DNA from: Achromobacter mucicolens
GTDB lineage: Bacteria > Pseudomonadota > Gammaproteobacteria > Burkholderiales > Burkholderiaceae_B
Reading direction: 5' to 3'
Assembly: GCF_902859725.1 (NCBI RefSeq)
Contig: NZ_CADIJP010000001.1
Span: 186,001-250,000 of the forward strand
Length of the DNA stretch: 64,000 nt
Shown in pieces: positions 40,344 to 48,936 of this stretch. The position numbers and the translations under genes are program-made. The stretch's first letter is position 1; each line of letters opens with the position of its first letter. A model generated the notes under the pieces. That model was not told where the DNA came from, searched no databases, and saw only the letters and a program-made list of their open reading frames with translations.

Positions 40344-41309
40344 TCATTCCGCCTTCAGGCCCGCCTGCACGATCAGCGGCTGCCACTTCAGCCGTTCGCT
40401 GCGGGCGAAGGCCGCCAGTTCGTCGGGCGTGCCGCCGCCCGGTTCGTGGCCCAGGTCCAGCAGCTTCTGCCGGACTTCCGGACGCGCGAGGATCTTGGTC
40501 AGGTCGTCGTTCAGCCGCTTCACGGCGGCGGGCGGCGTGCCCTTGGGCGCATACAGGCCGTTCCAGGCGATCACCTGGAAGCCGTCCAGCCCCTGCGCCG
40601 CCACGGAAGGCACGCCGGGCAGCAGGGCCGACTCCTTCAACGAGGTCACCGCCAGCGGACGCAACTTGCCGCTGGTGATGAACGAGCGCGCGGCGCTGAC
40701 GGTGTCGATGCCGAGCTGCACCTGACCGCCCATCAGGTCCGTGGTGGCGGTGGCCGAACCTTTGTAGGGAATGCCCCGGATGCTGTTGACGCCCTGCTGC
40801 TTGAGCAGTTCGTAGACGAGGCGTGCGGTGGTGCTGGGCATGCCCACGTTGACGCTGTCGGGCTTGGCCTTGGACGCGTTGCGCAGGTCGGCCAGGCTGG
40901 CGTAGGGCGAGGACGGCGTGGTCAGCAGCACCATGGGAAACGAGCTGACCAGCATGACCGGCGTGAAGTCTTTCTCCGGGTCGAAGTTGGTGGACGCGTA
41001 CATGTACTGGTTCAGCACGTGCGTGCCGTTGGTGCCCATCAGCAGCGTGTAGCCGTCGGGGGCGGCGCGCGCGACCTCGGAGGCGCCGATGTTGCCGCCA
41101 GCGCCCGGGCGGTTTTCCACGATGAACGGTTGGCCCAGGTCACGGGCCAGGTATTCGGCCAGGTAGCGGGCGGCGACGTCGGTGCCTTGGCCGGCCTGAT
41201 AGGGGACGATGATCTTGACGGGTTTGGAGGGATAGCTGTCGGCGGCCGAGGCAGGTTGCGCGAACAGCAGCGGCGCCGCGAGCGCGGCGATGAGGCGTAT
41301 GGTCTTCAT
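40344..41309 (-). CDS. Tripartite tricarboxylate (Bug/TctC-family) periplasmic receptor
   Basis: A 321-residue Bug receptor. The signal peptide IRLIAALAAPLLFAQPASA precedes ADSYPSKPVKIIVPYQAGQGTD. FIVENRPGAGGNIG, APDGYTLLMGTNGTH and RGIPYKGSATATTDLMGGQ are family landmarks. It is the last gene of a leftward unit with a CoA-transferase, a dehydratase and an acyl-CoA synthetase. It should therefore bind the carboxylic acid these enzymes use, or a relative. No permease gene is present. Confidence 0.94.
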   Translation of the reverse strand: MKTIRLIAALAAPLLFAQPASAADSYPSKPVKIIVPYQAGQGTDVAARYLAEYLARDLGQPFIVENRPGAGGNIGASEVARAAPDGYTLLMGTNGTHVLNQYMYASTNFDPEKDFTPVMLVSSFPMVLLTTPSSPYASLADLRNASKAKPDSVNVGMPSTTARLVYELLKQQGVNSIRGIPYKGSATATTDLMGGQVQLGIDTVSAARSFITSGKLRPLAVTSLKESALLPGVPSVAAQGLDGFQVIAWNGLYAPKGTPPAAVKRLNDDLTKILARPEVRQKLLDLGHEPGGGTPDELAAFARSERLKWQPLIVQAGLKAE

Positions 41310-41352
41310 GGTGGTCTCCTCGTTTTTTATGGTGTGCTGCATGCGGGTGCGG

Positions 41353-42597
41353 CTAGGGCTTGGGAGGCGGCCATCGCGGCAGGATGCCCTGTTCCTGCAA
41401 CGCCGCGATCTGTGAGTCGTCAAAGCCAGCCTCCCGCAGGACCTCGACGGTGTGTTGCGCATAGGCGGGCGGCGGGCGCTTGACGCGCGCGGGCGCCTGC
41501 GAGAGCCGGACTGCCGGACCGATGCCGTGATAGCCATCGCGATCCACGCGCATGCCGCGATGCGCGGTGTGCGCCTGCGCAAAGGCTTCGGGCACGCTGT
41601 TGATCGGGCCCGCCGGCACGCCCAGCTGCATCAGCTCGGCGCATAGCGCGTCCCGTGAACGCGACGCCAGGGCGTGTTCGATGGCGTCGCGCAATGCGTC
41701 GCGGTGCGCCAGCCGCGACCGGTTGGTGGCAAAGCGCGGGTCTTCGGGCAATGCCGTCAGGCCGGCGTAGTCGCAGAAGCGGCGGAACTGGCGGTCGTTC
41801 ACCACGCCCAGGAAGATCTCGCCGTCGCGGCACGCATAGCGGTCATACGGCGCGATGTTGGGATGCGCGCTGCCCAAGAGGCCGGGCGTTTGCTGCGTGT
41901 GCATCCAGTTGGCGGCGTGCGGCACCAGCAGGCTGAGCGCGGTGTCGAACAGCGTGACCTCGACCCGCTGGCCCAGGCCGGTGCGCGCCCGGTGGTAGAG
42001 CGCCAGCAGGATGCCGGACTGCGCGGTGTAGCCGGTCAGGTGGTCGACGATGGGTACGCCGATGCGGGTCGGGCCGCTGGCTGGTTCGCCGTTGATGCTC
42101 ATCAGGCCGCACATGGCCTGCAGCACCGCGTCGTAGCCGGGCAGGCCGCCCAGCGGGCCGTCGTCACCGAAGCCCGTAATGGCGCAGTAGATCAGATGGG
42201 GAAAGCGGGGTTTGAGGTCCGCCTCGTAGTCCAGCCCCCATTTGGCCATCGTGCCGGGGATGAAGTTTTCGATCAGGACGTCGGCATCGGCCAGCAGCGC
42301 GAAAAGCACGTCGCGGCCGGCGGGCCGGGACAGGTCCAGCCCGATGGCCCGTTTGCCGCGATTGACGGCGGTGAAGTAGGCCGCGTCGCCCGCTTCGTTG
42401 ACCGGCGGCCCCAGGCTGCGGGTCTCGTCGCCGCCGGGCGGCTCGATCTTGATGACGTCCGCGCCCTGGTCCGCCAGCATTTGCGAGCACAGCGGACCGG
42501 CCAGGACGCGCGACAGGTCGATGACGCGCAGGCCGTCCAGCGCGCCCCGCGCGCGAGGCGCGGGGCAGGGTGCAGCTTGTTCCGATGAATCAGACAT
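41353..42597 (-). CDS. CaiB/BaiF-family (class III) CoA-transferase
   Basis: A 414-residue class III CoA-transferase. The opening LDGLRVIDLSRVLAGPLCSQMLADQGADVIKIEPPGGDETR is diagnostic. The catalytic aspartate that forms the acyl anhydride is in RIGVPIVDHLTGYTA, near residue 180. It moves CoA between carboxylic acids in the cytoplasm. It lies between the dehydratase (29 bases upstream) and the Bug receptor (43 bases downstream) in the unit facing the IclR gene. The substrate pair is not known; acids such as mesaconate, citramalate or itaconate are common for this neighbourhood. Confidence 0.94.
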   Translation of the reverse strand: MSDSSEQAAPCPAPRARGALDGLRVIDLSRVLAGPLCSQMLADQGADVIKIEPPGGDETRSLGPPVNEAGDAAYFTAVNRGKRAIGLDLSRPAGRDVLFALLADADVLIENFIPGTMAKWGLDYEADLKPRFPHLIYCAITGFGDDGPLGGLPGYDAVLQAMCGLMSINGEPASGPTRIGVPIVDHLTGYTAQSGILLALYHRARTGLGQRVEVTLFDTALSLLVPHAANWMHTQQTPGLLGSAHPNIAPYDRYACRDGEIFLGVVNDRQFRRFCDYAGLTALPEDPRFATNRSRLAHRDALRDAIEHALASRSRDALCAELMQLGVPAGPINSVPEAFAQAHTAHRGMRVDRDGYHGIGPAVRLSQAPARVKRPPPAYAQHTVEVLREAGFDDSQIAALQEQGILPRWPPPKP

Positions 42598-42626
42598 CGC
42601 CCACCTCGTCTTGGGGTTGCCGCCGG

Positions 42627-43772
42627 TCAGGCGCGGGTAGGCAATTCGACCACACCGGAGCCCAGCACGGACAGCTCGTCGTCCTGATTGCGCGCTTCCT
42701 GTTCGATCTCGACCAGGTGCCGGCCGTCTTCGACGTACTTGCGCACGACCTTGCCCTTGAAGAACAGCATGTCGCCCTCGGGGTTGTGACGGCGGATCTT
42801 GCACGTGGACTTGCGCAGGAACCCCGCATCACCCATCCAGTTGGTGAGGTGATGGGTCAGCCACGAGTTGCGCTCGGGACCGTAGTCGTAGGCGCCGGGC
42901 GCGCCGACTTCCAGCGCGAAGTCTTCTTCCCAGTGCACGCGTTCGGGCACGTCGGGAATGCCGAAGCGGTTGGTGATCCCCACGCCCGGATGCGCGTCGA
43001 TGAGCTGCCACGCCAGTTTGTTGGCGCGGATGTACAGGCCGCCCCAGCCCTGCGCGAAGGCGATGAAGCCGGTCACTGTCATCGGGCCCTTGAACATCAC
43101 GGGCAGTTCCTCGCCTTCCTTCACGTCTTCCCAGTAGCGCGGCGTGGCGCCGCGCACTTCTTCCTGGGCGTAGAGCTTGTAGGCTTCCTTGATTTCCTCG
43201 GGGCTGTAGCGGCGCGGCTCGCGTGCGCGGACTTCCGCGTACTTGCTGCCCTGTTCTCGCGCGTGGTCGCGTTCGGTGCGAAAGCACCAGCTGTCGGCCT
43301 CGGCGACCTTGTCGCCGTCCTGGTTGAAGAAGTCCACGTGATAGATCTGCTGCACGGCGCGGCCGGCAAAGCGCGTCTGGTGTTCGATCAGGTTCTTCAG
43401 GTGCGCTTCGGTGGAGATGGTGTCGTTGCGCTTGACGGTCTTGTGCCAGGTCCAGTCCGCGCCCGACCACATGGCGTGCACGCCGGGCAGCCCGCCCACG
43501 TAGCCGGACACGATGCGGCTGGTGGCAAAAAGGAAGCTGGGCAGCGCGATGATGCCGCCGTGCTGGGTCTTGGCCGCGTATTCCGGGTCCGACCACAGGG
43601 GGTTGTCATCGCCGATGCCGTGGGCGTAATGGCGGATGTTGTCGCGCGTGGCCTCGTAGCACCACGGTTCGGCGGTGGCGCCGATCTTCACGCCGATGCG
43701 TTCGCGCAGCTCGTCCAGCCCGCGTTCGGTGATCTTGGGAAAGCTGCGTTCGGTCTTGGTCTGGGTCAGCAT
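42627..43772 (-). CDS. MaoC/FAS1-like double hotdog dehydratase
   Basis: A 381-residue protein with an N-terminal FAS1-like dehydratase hotdog (YEATRDNIRHYAHGIGDDNPLWSD, then HGGIIALPSFLFAT) and a second hotdog in the C-terminal half (MTVTGFIAFAQGWGGLYIR). Enzymes of this type hydrate or dehydrate acyl-CoA esters; mesaconyl-CoA hydratase and hydroxyacyl-CoA dehydratases are examples. The gene lies 40 bases after the acyl-CoA synthetase and just before the CoA-transferase. The three probably activate and hydrate one acid. The exact reaction is unproven. Confidence 0.88.
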   Translation of the reverse strand: MLTQTKTERSFPKITERGLDELRERIGVKIGATAEPWCYEATRDNIRHYAHGIGDDNPLWSDPEYAAKTQHGGIIALPSFLFATSRIVSGYVGGLPGVHAMWSGADWTWHKTVKRNDTISTEAHLKNLIEHQTRFAGRAVQQIYHVDFFNQDGDKVAEADSWCFRTERDHAREQGSKYAEVRAREPRRYSPEEIKEAYKLYAQEEVRGATPRYWEDVKEGEELPVMFKGPMTVTGFIAFAQGWGGLYIRANKLAWQLIDAHPGVGITNRFGIPDVPERVHWEEDFALEVGAPGAYDYGPERNSWLTHHLTNWMGDAGFLRKSTCKIRRHNPEGDMLFFKGKVVRKYVEDGRHLVEIEQEARNQDDELSVLGSGVVELPTRA

Positions 43773-43812
43773 GATGTCTCCTGGTTTTGAAGATGGCCTG
43801 TGCCGGACTGCC

Positions 43813-45390
43813 CTAGGCGTGGGCGGCCCCGGCGGGCGTGGTGTTGGCGGTCGCAAGCTCTTGCTCCCGCAATTTCCTGCGATGGATCTTTCCGGCGGGC
43901 GTCTTGGGCAGCTCGGCCACGAACACCACCTGGCGCGGATACTCGTGCTGCGCGAGGCGGCTGCGCACGGCGTCCTGGATTTCTTCCACGAAGGTGTCGT
44001 CGCCCGCGCGCGCCGACACCACGAAGGCCTTGACGACCTGGCCGCGCAGCGGGTCGGGCACGCCGATGGCGGCAGCCTCGGCCACGTCCCGGTGCTTGAG
44101 GATGGCGTCTTCGATCTCGACGGCGCTCATGGTCCAGCCGGCCGAAATGATGACGTCGTCGGCGCGGCCGCCGTGCCAGAAGTAGCCGTCTTCGTCCACG
44201 CGGCCCAGGTCCTTGGTGGCGACCCATGCGTCGCGGCGCCAGAGCTTGAGTTCGCCGGTTTCGCCAGGCGCGCAGGGCTGGCCGTTGGCGTCCTGGACCT
44301 CGACGCGCAATCCCGGCACGGGTTTGCCCAGCGAGCCGGCCTTGACGGTGAAGTCCGGCGCGCCGGGGTAATTGACCAGGCAGACCCCGATCTCCGTCGT
44401 GCCGTACATGCTGCAGACCGGCCGGCCGAAGGTCGCTTCCACGAAGGCGGCGGTCTCGCTGTCGATGGGTTCGCCGGTGAAGGACACCTTGTCCAGGTGA
44501 TAGCGGTAGCGCCCGGCCGCGCCGCTGTTGCGCATCATCCGGTAATGGGTGGCGGCAGCCGATATGTTGTTGAAGCGGTGCTCCTGCAAGGCCTGCAGCA
44601 GGCGCTCGGCGTTGAACTTGCCGGCATACGCGCCGATGGTGACGCCCAAGGCCAGCGGCGCCAGCGTGCCGTGCCACAGCCCATGTCCCCAGGCGGGCGA
44701 GGACGGGCACATGTAGCGGTCGCCCGGGCGGATGCCGGTGCCGTACAGCGCGGCCAGCATCAGCGTGACCAGGGCGCGGTGCGTGTGCTTGACGGCGTCA
44801 GGCAGCTCGCGGGTCGTGCCGGACGTGTACTGGAAGATGGCCAGATCGTCGCCGCGCGTGCGGCATTCGTAGTGCGAAGGATAGGCGGCCAGCGTGCCGA
44901 GAAACGCCTCGTCGGCGATCACGACGCGCATGTCCTCGCCGCCCGCGGCCAGCGGCGCTTTTTCCGCGTTGGTCACCAGCATGCGCGGCTGGCAGTCCTG
45001 CACGCGCAGCTGGATGCCGTCGGGGCCGAACAGCGTGAACAGCGGCACGGCGATCGCGCCCATCTTCATGGCGCCGAACATGGCCACGTAGAACGGCAGC
45101 GACGGTTCCAGCATGACGGCCACGCGGTCGCCGGGGCGGATGCCCTGTTCGGCCAGGTAGTGCGCAAGGCGCGAGGATTGCTCGGCGATCTGGCGGAACG
45201 AGTAGGTTTCGTCCCCGCCCGCCGCACGCACCAGGATGATCGCCGGCTCGGCCTTGTCCGCGTGCCGATCGATACATTCGTGCGCGATGTTCATGTGTTC
45301 GCGGTTGCCGTCGAAAAGCTCCCAGAGCTTGTCGGGGGCGCAAAGCGCCTGGGCGTCCGCATAAGAAAGGGTATCGGTCAGCTTGGTCAT
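43813..45390 (-). CDS. AMP-forming acyl-CoA synthetase
   Basis: A 525-residue ANL-superfamily ligase. Visible core motifs are the ATP loop YTSGTTRELP, MYGTTEIG, the hinge region ADDVIISAGWTMSAVEIE and the catalytic lysine in PKTPAGKIHRRKLRE. It resembles medium-chain or acetate-like acyl-CoA synthetases. It activates a carboxylic acid with ATP and CoA in the cytoplasm. It is the first gene of the leftward unit and is divergent from IclR, with a perfect palindrome between them. Regulation by IclR is therefore likely. The substrate is unknown. Confidence 0.94.
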   Translation of the reverse strand: MTKLTDTLSYADAQALCAPDKLWELFDGNREHMNIAHECIDRHADKAEPAIILVRAAGGDETYSFRQIAEQSSRLAHYLAEQGIRPGDRVAVMLEPSLPFYVAMFGAMKMGAIAVPLFTLFGPDGIQLRVQDCQPRMLVTNAEKAPLAAGGEDMRVVIADEAFLGTLAAYPSHYECRTRGDDLAIFQYTSGTTRELPDAVKHTHRALVTLMLAALYGTGIRPGDRYMCPSSPAWGHGLWHGTLAPLALGVTIGAYAGKFNAERLLQALQEHRFNNISAAATHYRMMRNSGAAGRYRYHLDKVSFTGEPIDSETAAFVEATFGRPVCSMYGTTEIGVCLVNYPGAPDFTVKAGSLGKPVPGLRVEVQDANGQPCAPGETGELKLWRRDAWVATKDLGRVDEDGYFWHGGRADDVIISAGWTMSAVEIEDAILKHRDVAEAAAIGVPDPLRGQVVKAFVVSARAGDDTFVEEIQDAVRSRLAQHEYPRQVVFVAELPKTPAGKIHRRKLREQELATANTTPAGAAHA

Positions 45391-45469
45391 TTCGTCGTAC
45401 CTGTGTGGGTCGGCAACCTGTGGAACTCACTATGCGCGCCACCAAATAAATTGTCAATCGCGTTTATGG

Positions 45470-45485
45470 ATTGTATATATACAAT
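45470..45485. promoter_or_regulatory. 16-bp perfect palindrome, probable IclR operator
   Basis: ATTGTATATATACAAT is fully self-complementary. It lies in the 168-base gap between divergent acyl-CoA synthetase and IclR genes, 74 bases ahead of IclR. IclR proteins bind short palindromes in exactly this arrangement. A further TTGTCAA element lies 13 bases away at 45451. Confidence 0.65.
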
Positions 45486-45558
45486 TTCGTGGCGCTAGGC
45501 CGGACCCGCGACGCGGTCGCCGCACGGTATGCTTGCCGCAATAAAAACGGAGAAACCG

Positions 45559-46356
45559 ATGAGTGAAACCAGTACCCCGGACCCTGCCGCCGCCGGCCCG
45601 CGCGTGCGGCCGGTGCCGGCCGTGACGCGATCGATCGCGATCCTGCGCCTGCTCGGGCGTGGCGGCGAGCCCATGACGCTCAAGGCCATCTCGCAGGAAT
45701 TGGGCATGGTGACCAGCACCTGCCTGCACATTCTTCGCGTCCTGGTGGAAGAAGGCCTGGTCAAGGTCGATCCCGGCGCCAAGCGCTACAGCCTGGGCGT
45801 GGGCATGCTGACGCTGGCGCGCAGCGTGATCGAGAGCAATCCGTTTCCCGCGCTGGCCCAACCCGTGCTGGACCGGATCGCCAACGCGGCCAGCGTCACC
45901 GCGATCGGCGTCGAGGTGTCAGGCAGCGATCACATGGTCGTGCTGGCGTTGTCGCGGTCCAATGCGCCGTTCCGGCTGCACGTGGACGTGGGCAGCCGCT
46001 TTCCCGCGTTGATCAGCGCGACCGGCCGGCTCGTCGCGGCCTTCGCGGATTTGTCGGAAAAGGAACTGGAGCGGCGCTTCAAGGCGTTGCGCTGGGATCA
46101 GGCGCCCGAGTTTTCGGCCTGGAAGGCCGACGTGGACGCGGTGCGCCGCCAAGGCTACAGCGTGGACCGCAACAACTACATCAACGGCGTCGTCGTGATC
46201 GCGGTGCCCGTCTTCGACAGCCATCAGCGCCTGACGCATGCGCTGGTGGCCGCGGGATTGGCCGAACAGCTTGACGCGGCGCGCGTCGAATCGCTGGCGC
46301 GCGCGCTGCAGGACGAGTCCCGCGCGTTGTCGCAACTGATGGCCGCCAGGAGCTGA
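45559..46356 (+). CDS. IclR-family transcriptional regulator
   Basis: A 265-residue IclR protein. The helix-turn-helix is in AVTRSIAILRLLGRGGEPMTLKAISQELGMVTSTCLHILRVL, and the effector domain is complete (LSRSNAPFRLHVDVGSRFPALISATGRLVAAF). ATG at 45559 follows ACGGAG; an ATG 30 bases upstream lacks a ribosome site. It faces the acyl-CoA synthetase operon across a perfect palindrome. The next gene begins four bases after its stop, so a thioesterase is co-expressed. Effectors of the family are mainly small aromatic or dicarboxylic acids. Confidence 0.94.
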   Translation: MSETSTPDPAAAGPRVRPVPAVTRSIAILRLLGRGGEPMTLKAISQELGMVTSTCLHILRVLVEEGLVKVDPGAKRYSLGVGMLTLARSVIESNPFPALAQPVLDRIANAASVTAIGVEVSGSDHMVVLALSRSNAPFRLHVDVGSRFPALISATGRLVAAFADLSEKELERRFKALRWDQAPEFSAWKADVDAVRRQGYSVDRNNYINGVVVIAVPVFDSHQRLTHALVAAGLAEQLDAARVESLARALQDESRALSQLMAARS

Positions 46357-46360
46357 GCGC

Positions 46361-46837
46361 ATGACCACGCAACCGGATGTCGAACCGGCCGTGCCGCAAG
46401 GGTGGCGCAAAAGAGGGCTTGCGGGCTTTGCGGGCCTGATCGGGCCGTTGTGGGTGCGCAAGGAGGACGAGAGCTGGGCGTATGGCCTCTTGGCCACCGC
46501 CGATCACCTGAATCCGGCTGGCGTGGTGCATGGCGGATTGCTGACGGCGTTGCTGGATCACGGCATCAGCGCGATCGCGTGGGAAGCGCTGGGCCGGCGC
46601 GCCTGCGTGACCGTGCAGCTGGACACGCATTTTCTCGCGGCGGCGCGCGAGGGGCAGTTTCTGGAAGTGCGCGGCCGCGTGGCGCGGGCGACGTCCTCGC
46701 TGGTGTTCATGCAAGGAGAGCTGAGCACGGACGGGCAGGTCGTTGCGACGGCCGTTGCCGTGCTCAAGCAGGTGGGGGCAGCGGCGGGCGGTCCCGCGGC
46801 GGGCGATCCCGCGGCGGGCGGTCCCGCGGCGAAGTAA
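46361..46837 (+). CDS. PaaI-type hotdog thioesterase
   Basis: A 158-residue single-hotdog protein. The motif HLNPAGVVHGGLLTALLDHGI, with HGG and a following aspartate, is typical for PaaI/YdiI thioesterases, which release CoA from stalled acyl-CoA intermediates. It starts four bases after the IclR stop. The last ~20 residues are a Gly-Pro-Ala-rich tail made by a 15-bp tandem repeat and are probably unstructured. A role in releasing dead-end products of the adjacent acyl-CoA pathway fits but is inferred. Confidence 0.9.
   Translation: MTTQPDVEPAVPQGWRKRGLAGFAGLIGPLWVRKEDESWAYGLLATADHLNPAGVVHGGLLTALLDHGISAIAWEALGRRACVTVQLDTHFLAAAREGQFLEVRGRVARATSSLVFMQGELSTDGQVVATAVAVLKQVGAAAGGPAAGDPAAGGPAAK
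46781..46825 (+). repeat. 15-bp tandem repeat at the thioesterase 3' end, three copies
   Basis: GCGGCGGGCGGTCCC occurs three times in direct succession, the middle copy with one G-to-A change. It encodes a GlyGlyPro/GlyAspPro-AlaAla tail in frame. Such GC-rich units may expand or contract without a frameshift. Confidence 0.88.
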
Positions 46838-46871
46838 ACCCCGCCCCGGATCCCGCCAGGCACGCCCGCGA

Positions 46872-48716
46872 TCAGGCCGGCAGCGCGATCAGCCTGGCTG
46901 AACCCGCCGCTTCTTCCTCGCGCAGCTTGAAACGCGCCACGGCATCGGCCAGCACGCGCGCCTGATCGCTCAGCATGCCGGACGCCGCCGTGGACTGCTC
47001 GACCAGTGCGGCATTCTGCTGCGTGGCCTGGTCCATGTCGGCGACCGAGCGGTCGATCTGACCCAATCCCGTGCTTTGTTCGGCCATCGCGCCGTGGATC
47101 TCGCTCACCATCCGCTGCACGCGGTTGATGCCGTCAACGATCTCGGTCATGGTCGAACCCGCGGCCTGCACGCGTTGCGTGCCGCTCTTGACGTTCTGGA
47201 CGGACGCCTCGATCAGCGTCTTGATCTCCTGCGCCGACGCGGCGCTGCGCTGCGCCAGTGTGCGCACTTCACCGGCCACCACCGCAAAGCCGCGGCCTTG
47301 TTCGCCTGCGCGGGCGGCTTCGACCGCCGCGTTCAGTGCCAGGATGTTGGTCTGAAACGCGATGCCGTCGATCACGCGAATGATCTCGGTAATGCGCTGC
47401 GACGACTTCGAGATCTCGTCCATCGTGCTGACCGCGTCGTTGACCACCTGACCGCCGCGGGCGGCGACGGCGCTGGCTTCGTCGGCCAGGCGCGTTGCGT
47501 GCTCGGCGGTTTCCTCGGTCTGGCGCACGCTGGACGCCAGTTCGGTCAGCGCCGAAGAGGTCTCCTCGAGCGAGGCGGCCGACGTTTCGGTGCGCTGCGA
47601 CAGGTCACGGTTGCCCATGTCGATTTCTCGCGTGGCGGCGCTCATTGAATGCACGCCGCTGCGCACTTCGCGCATGACGTGGGTGATCTTCTCCACGAAC
47701 GCGTTGAACGAAGCCGAGATCTGCGCGACCTCGTCGTGGCCGACCACGGCCAGGCGGTGCGTCATGTCGCCGTCGCCCGAGCCGATGGTGTCCATGGCAT
47801 CGCGCACGGCGGACAGGCGCTTGAACGCCCGCGACGTGATCACGCTGGCGATGGTCACGGCGATCAGTGTCAGGACGACCAGCGAGATCAGGGTTGCGTG
47901 CAGCACCTGCGTCAGGCCGACCGTGGCTTCGGCCTTGTCCAGCGCCACGACCAGATACCAGTCGGTGCCGGGAACGCGGCGCGCCTTCAGCAGCTTTTGC
48001 GCGCCGTCCAGCATGATGTCGGCGGGGGCGGCGCCGTCGCGGGCCAGGGATGCCACGACATCGGCCGTCAACGCCGGGGAAATGTCGGTCGACGGCTTGA
48101 GCGCCAGCTTGTCGTTCAGGTGCGAAATCACCTGGCCGTCGGTTGCCACCACGAAGGCGCTGCTGGAAGGCGTGGGGTGGATGGCCTTGATGATGTCTTT
48201 CACGCCATCGAGCGGCACGGCGCCGCTCAGCACGCCCGCCGTCTGGCCGTTGCGGATCATCGGCGCGGTGAATGCGACGTACAGCACGCCGGTGGTGGAA
48301 TCGCCATAAGGCTTGGTGACCGTCAGCTTGCCGGCGGCGACGGCGCTCTTGTACCAGGGCCGGGCGGTCGGATCGTAATCCGCCGCGGTCTTGGTGGTGG
48401 AAAAGAAGGTCTTGTCCGACCAGCCGATGGTGGTGATGGGAAAGCCATTGGTCTGGCCCATGAGCGGGGTCAGACCGCGGGGATCGCCCTTTTCGACCAC
48501 TTTCGCGGTGGCGTCGACCGCCTGCGCCTTGTCGGCCGACCAGCGCTCGATGGCGCTGGCGTTGCCCGAGGCCACGGCGTCCAACGTGGCGGCGATGGTG
48601 GACATCATGTTGTCGCGCACGATCTGGTAGGTGATGAGGCCGGAGAGCGTGAGGGCTCCCACCACCGTAAAGCAGGTAATAAGCAAAATGCGGTTGCGCA
48701 GCGACGTTATCTTCAT
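46872..48716 (-). CDS. Methyl-accepting chemotaxis protein with dCache sensor
   Basis: A 614-residue chemoreceptor. Membrane helix 1 is near residues 9-30 (LLITCFTVVGALTLSGLITY). A periplasmic dCache_1 domain contains ARPWYKSAV and KPYGDSTTGVLYVAFTAPMI. Helix 2 is near 275-300, followed by HAMP and a signalling coiled coil with the hairpin tip IAFQTNILALNAAVEAARAGEQGRGFAVVAGEVR. The RPWYK and later VPLD residues resemble amino-acid-binding dCache sensors such as PctA. Ligand prediction is therefore amino acids, tentatively. There is no C-terminal CheR pentapeptide. It is monocistronic. Confidence 0.93.
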   Translation of the reverse strand: MKITSLRNRILLITCFTVVGALTLSGLITYQIVRDNMMSTIAATLDAVASGNASAIERWSADKAQAVDATAKVVEKGDPRGLTPLMGQTNGFPITTIGWSDKTFFSTTKTAADYDPTARPWYKSAVAAGKLTVTKPYGDSTTGVLYVAFTAPMIRNGQTAGVLSGAVPLDGVKDIIKAIHPTPSSSAFVVATDGQVISHLNDKLALKPSTDISPALTADVVASLARDGAAPADIMLDGAQKLLKARRVPGTDWYLVVALDKAEATVGLTQVLHATLISLVVLTLIAVTIASVITSRAFKRLSAVRDAMDTIGSGDGDMTHRLAVVGHDEVAQISASFNAFVEKITHVMREVRSGVHSMSAATREIDMGNRDLSQRTETSAASLEETSSALTELASSVRQTEETAEHATRLADEASAVAARGGQVVNDAVSTMDEISKSSQRITEIIRVIDGIAFQTNILALNAAVEAARAGEQGRGFAVVAGEVRTLAQRSAASAQEIKTLIEASVQNVKSGTQRVQAAGSTMTEIVDGINRVQRMVSEIHGAMAEQSTGLGQIDRSVADMDQATQQNAALVEQSTAASGMLSDQARVLADAVARFKLREEEAAGSARLIALPA

Positions 48717-48879
48717 GCTCGTGTACTGGATACGCCGGCGGGGAAGGCCGGCGGGTTGCAAGTCGGCCAGGAAACCCCCGGCCGCAACCCGCTAACGGCA
48801 GATGCAGGCGGCGACTTTAGGGGGCCGCGCCAGAACCGGAGCAATATCGTCGCGGCGGTTTCAGCCGGCTTTCAGCGCA

Positions 48880-48909
48880 AAAAGAAACGGGGCAGAATCT
48901 GCCCCGTTT
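48880..48909 (-). terminator. Intrinsic terminator after the prpF gene
   Basis: AAACGGGGCAG and CTGCCCCGTTT pair in an 11-bp perfect stem with a 3-base loop. Read leftward, it is followed by CTTTTT. It lies 28 bases after the PrpF stop and ends the GntR-acnD-prpF transcript. Confidence 0.82.
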
Positions 48910-48936
48910 GCGCATCAAGCACGAAAGAAAGCGGGG

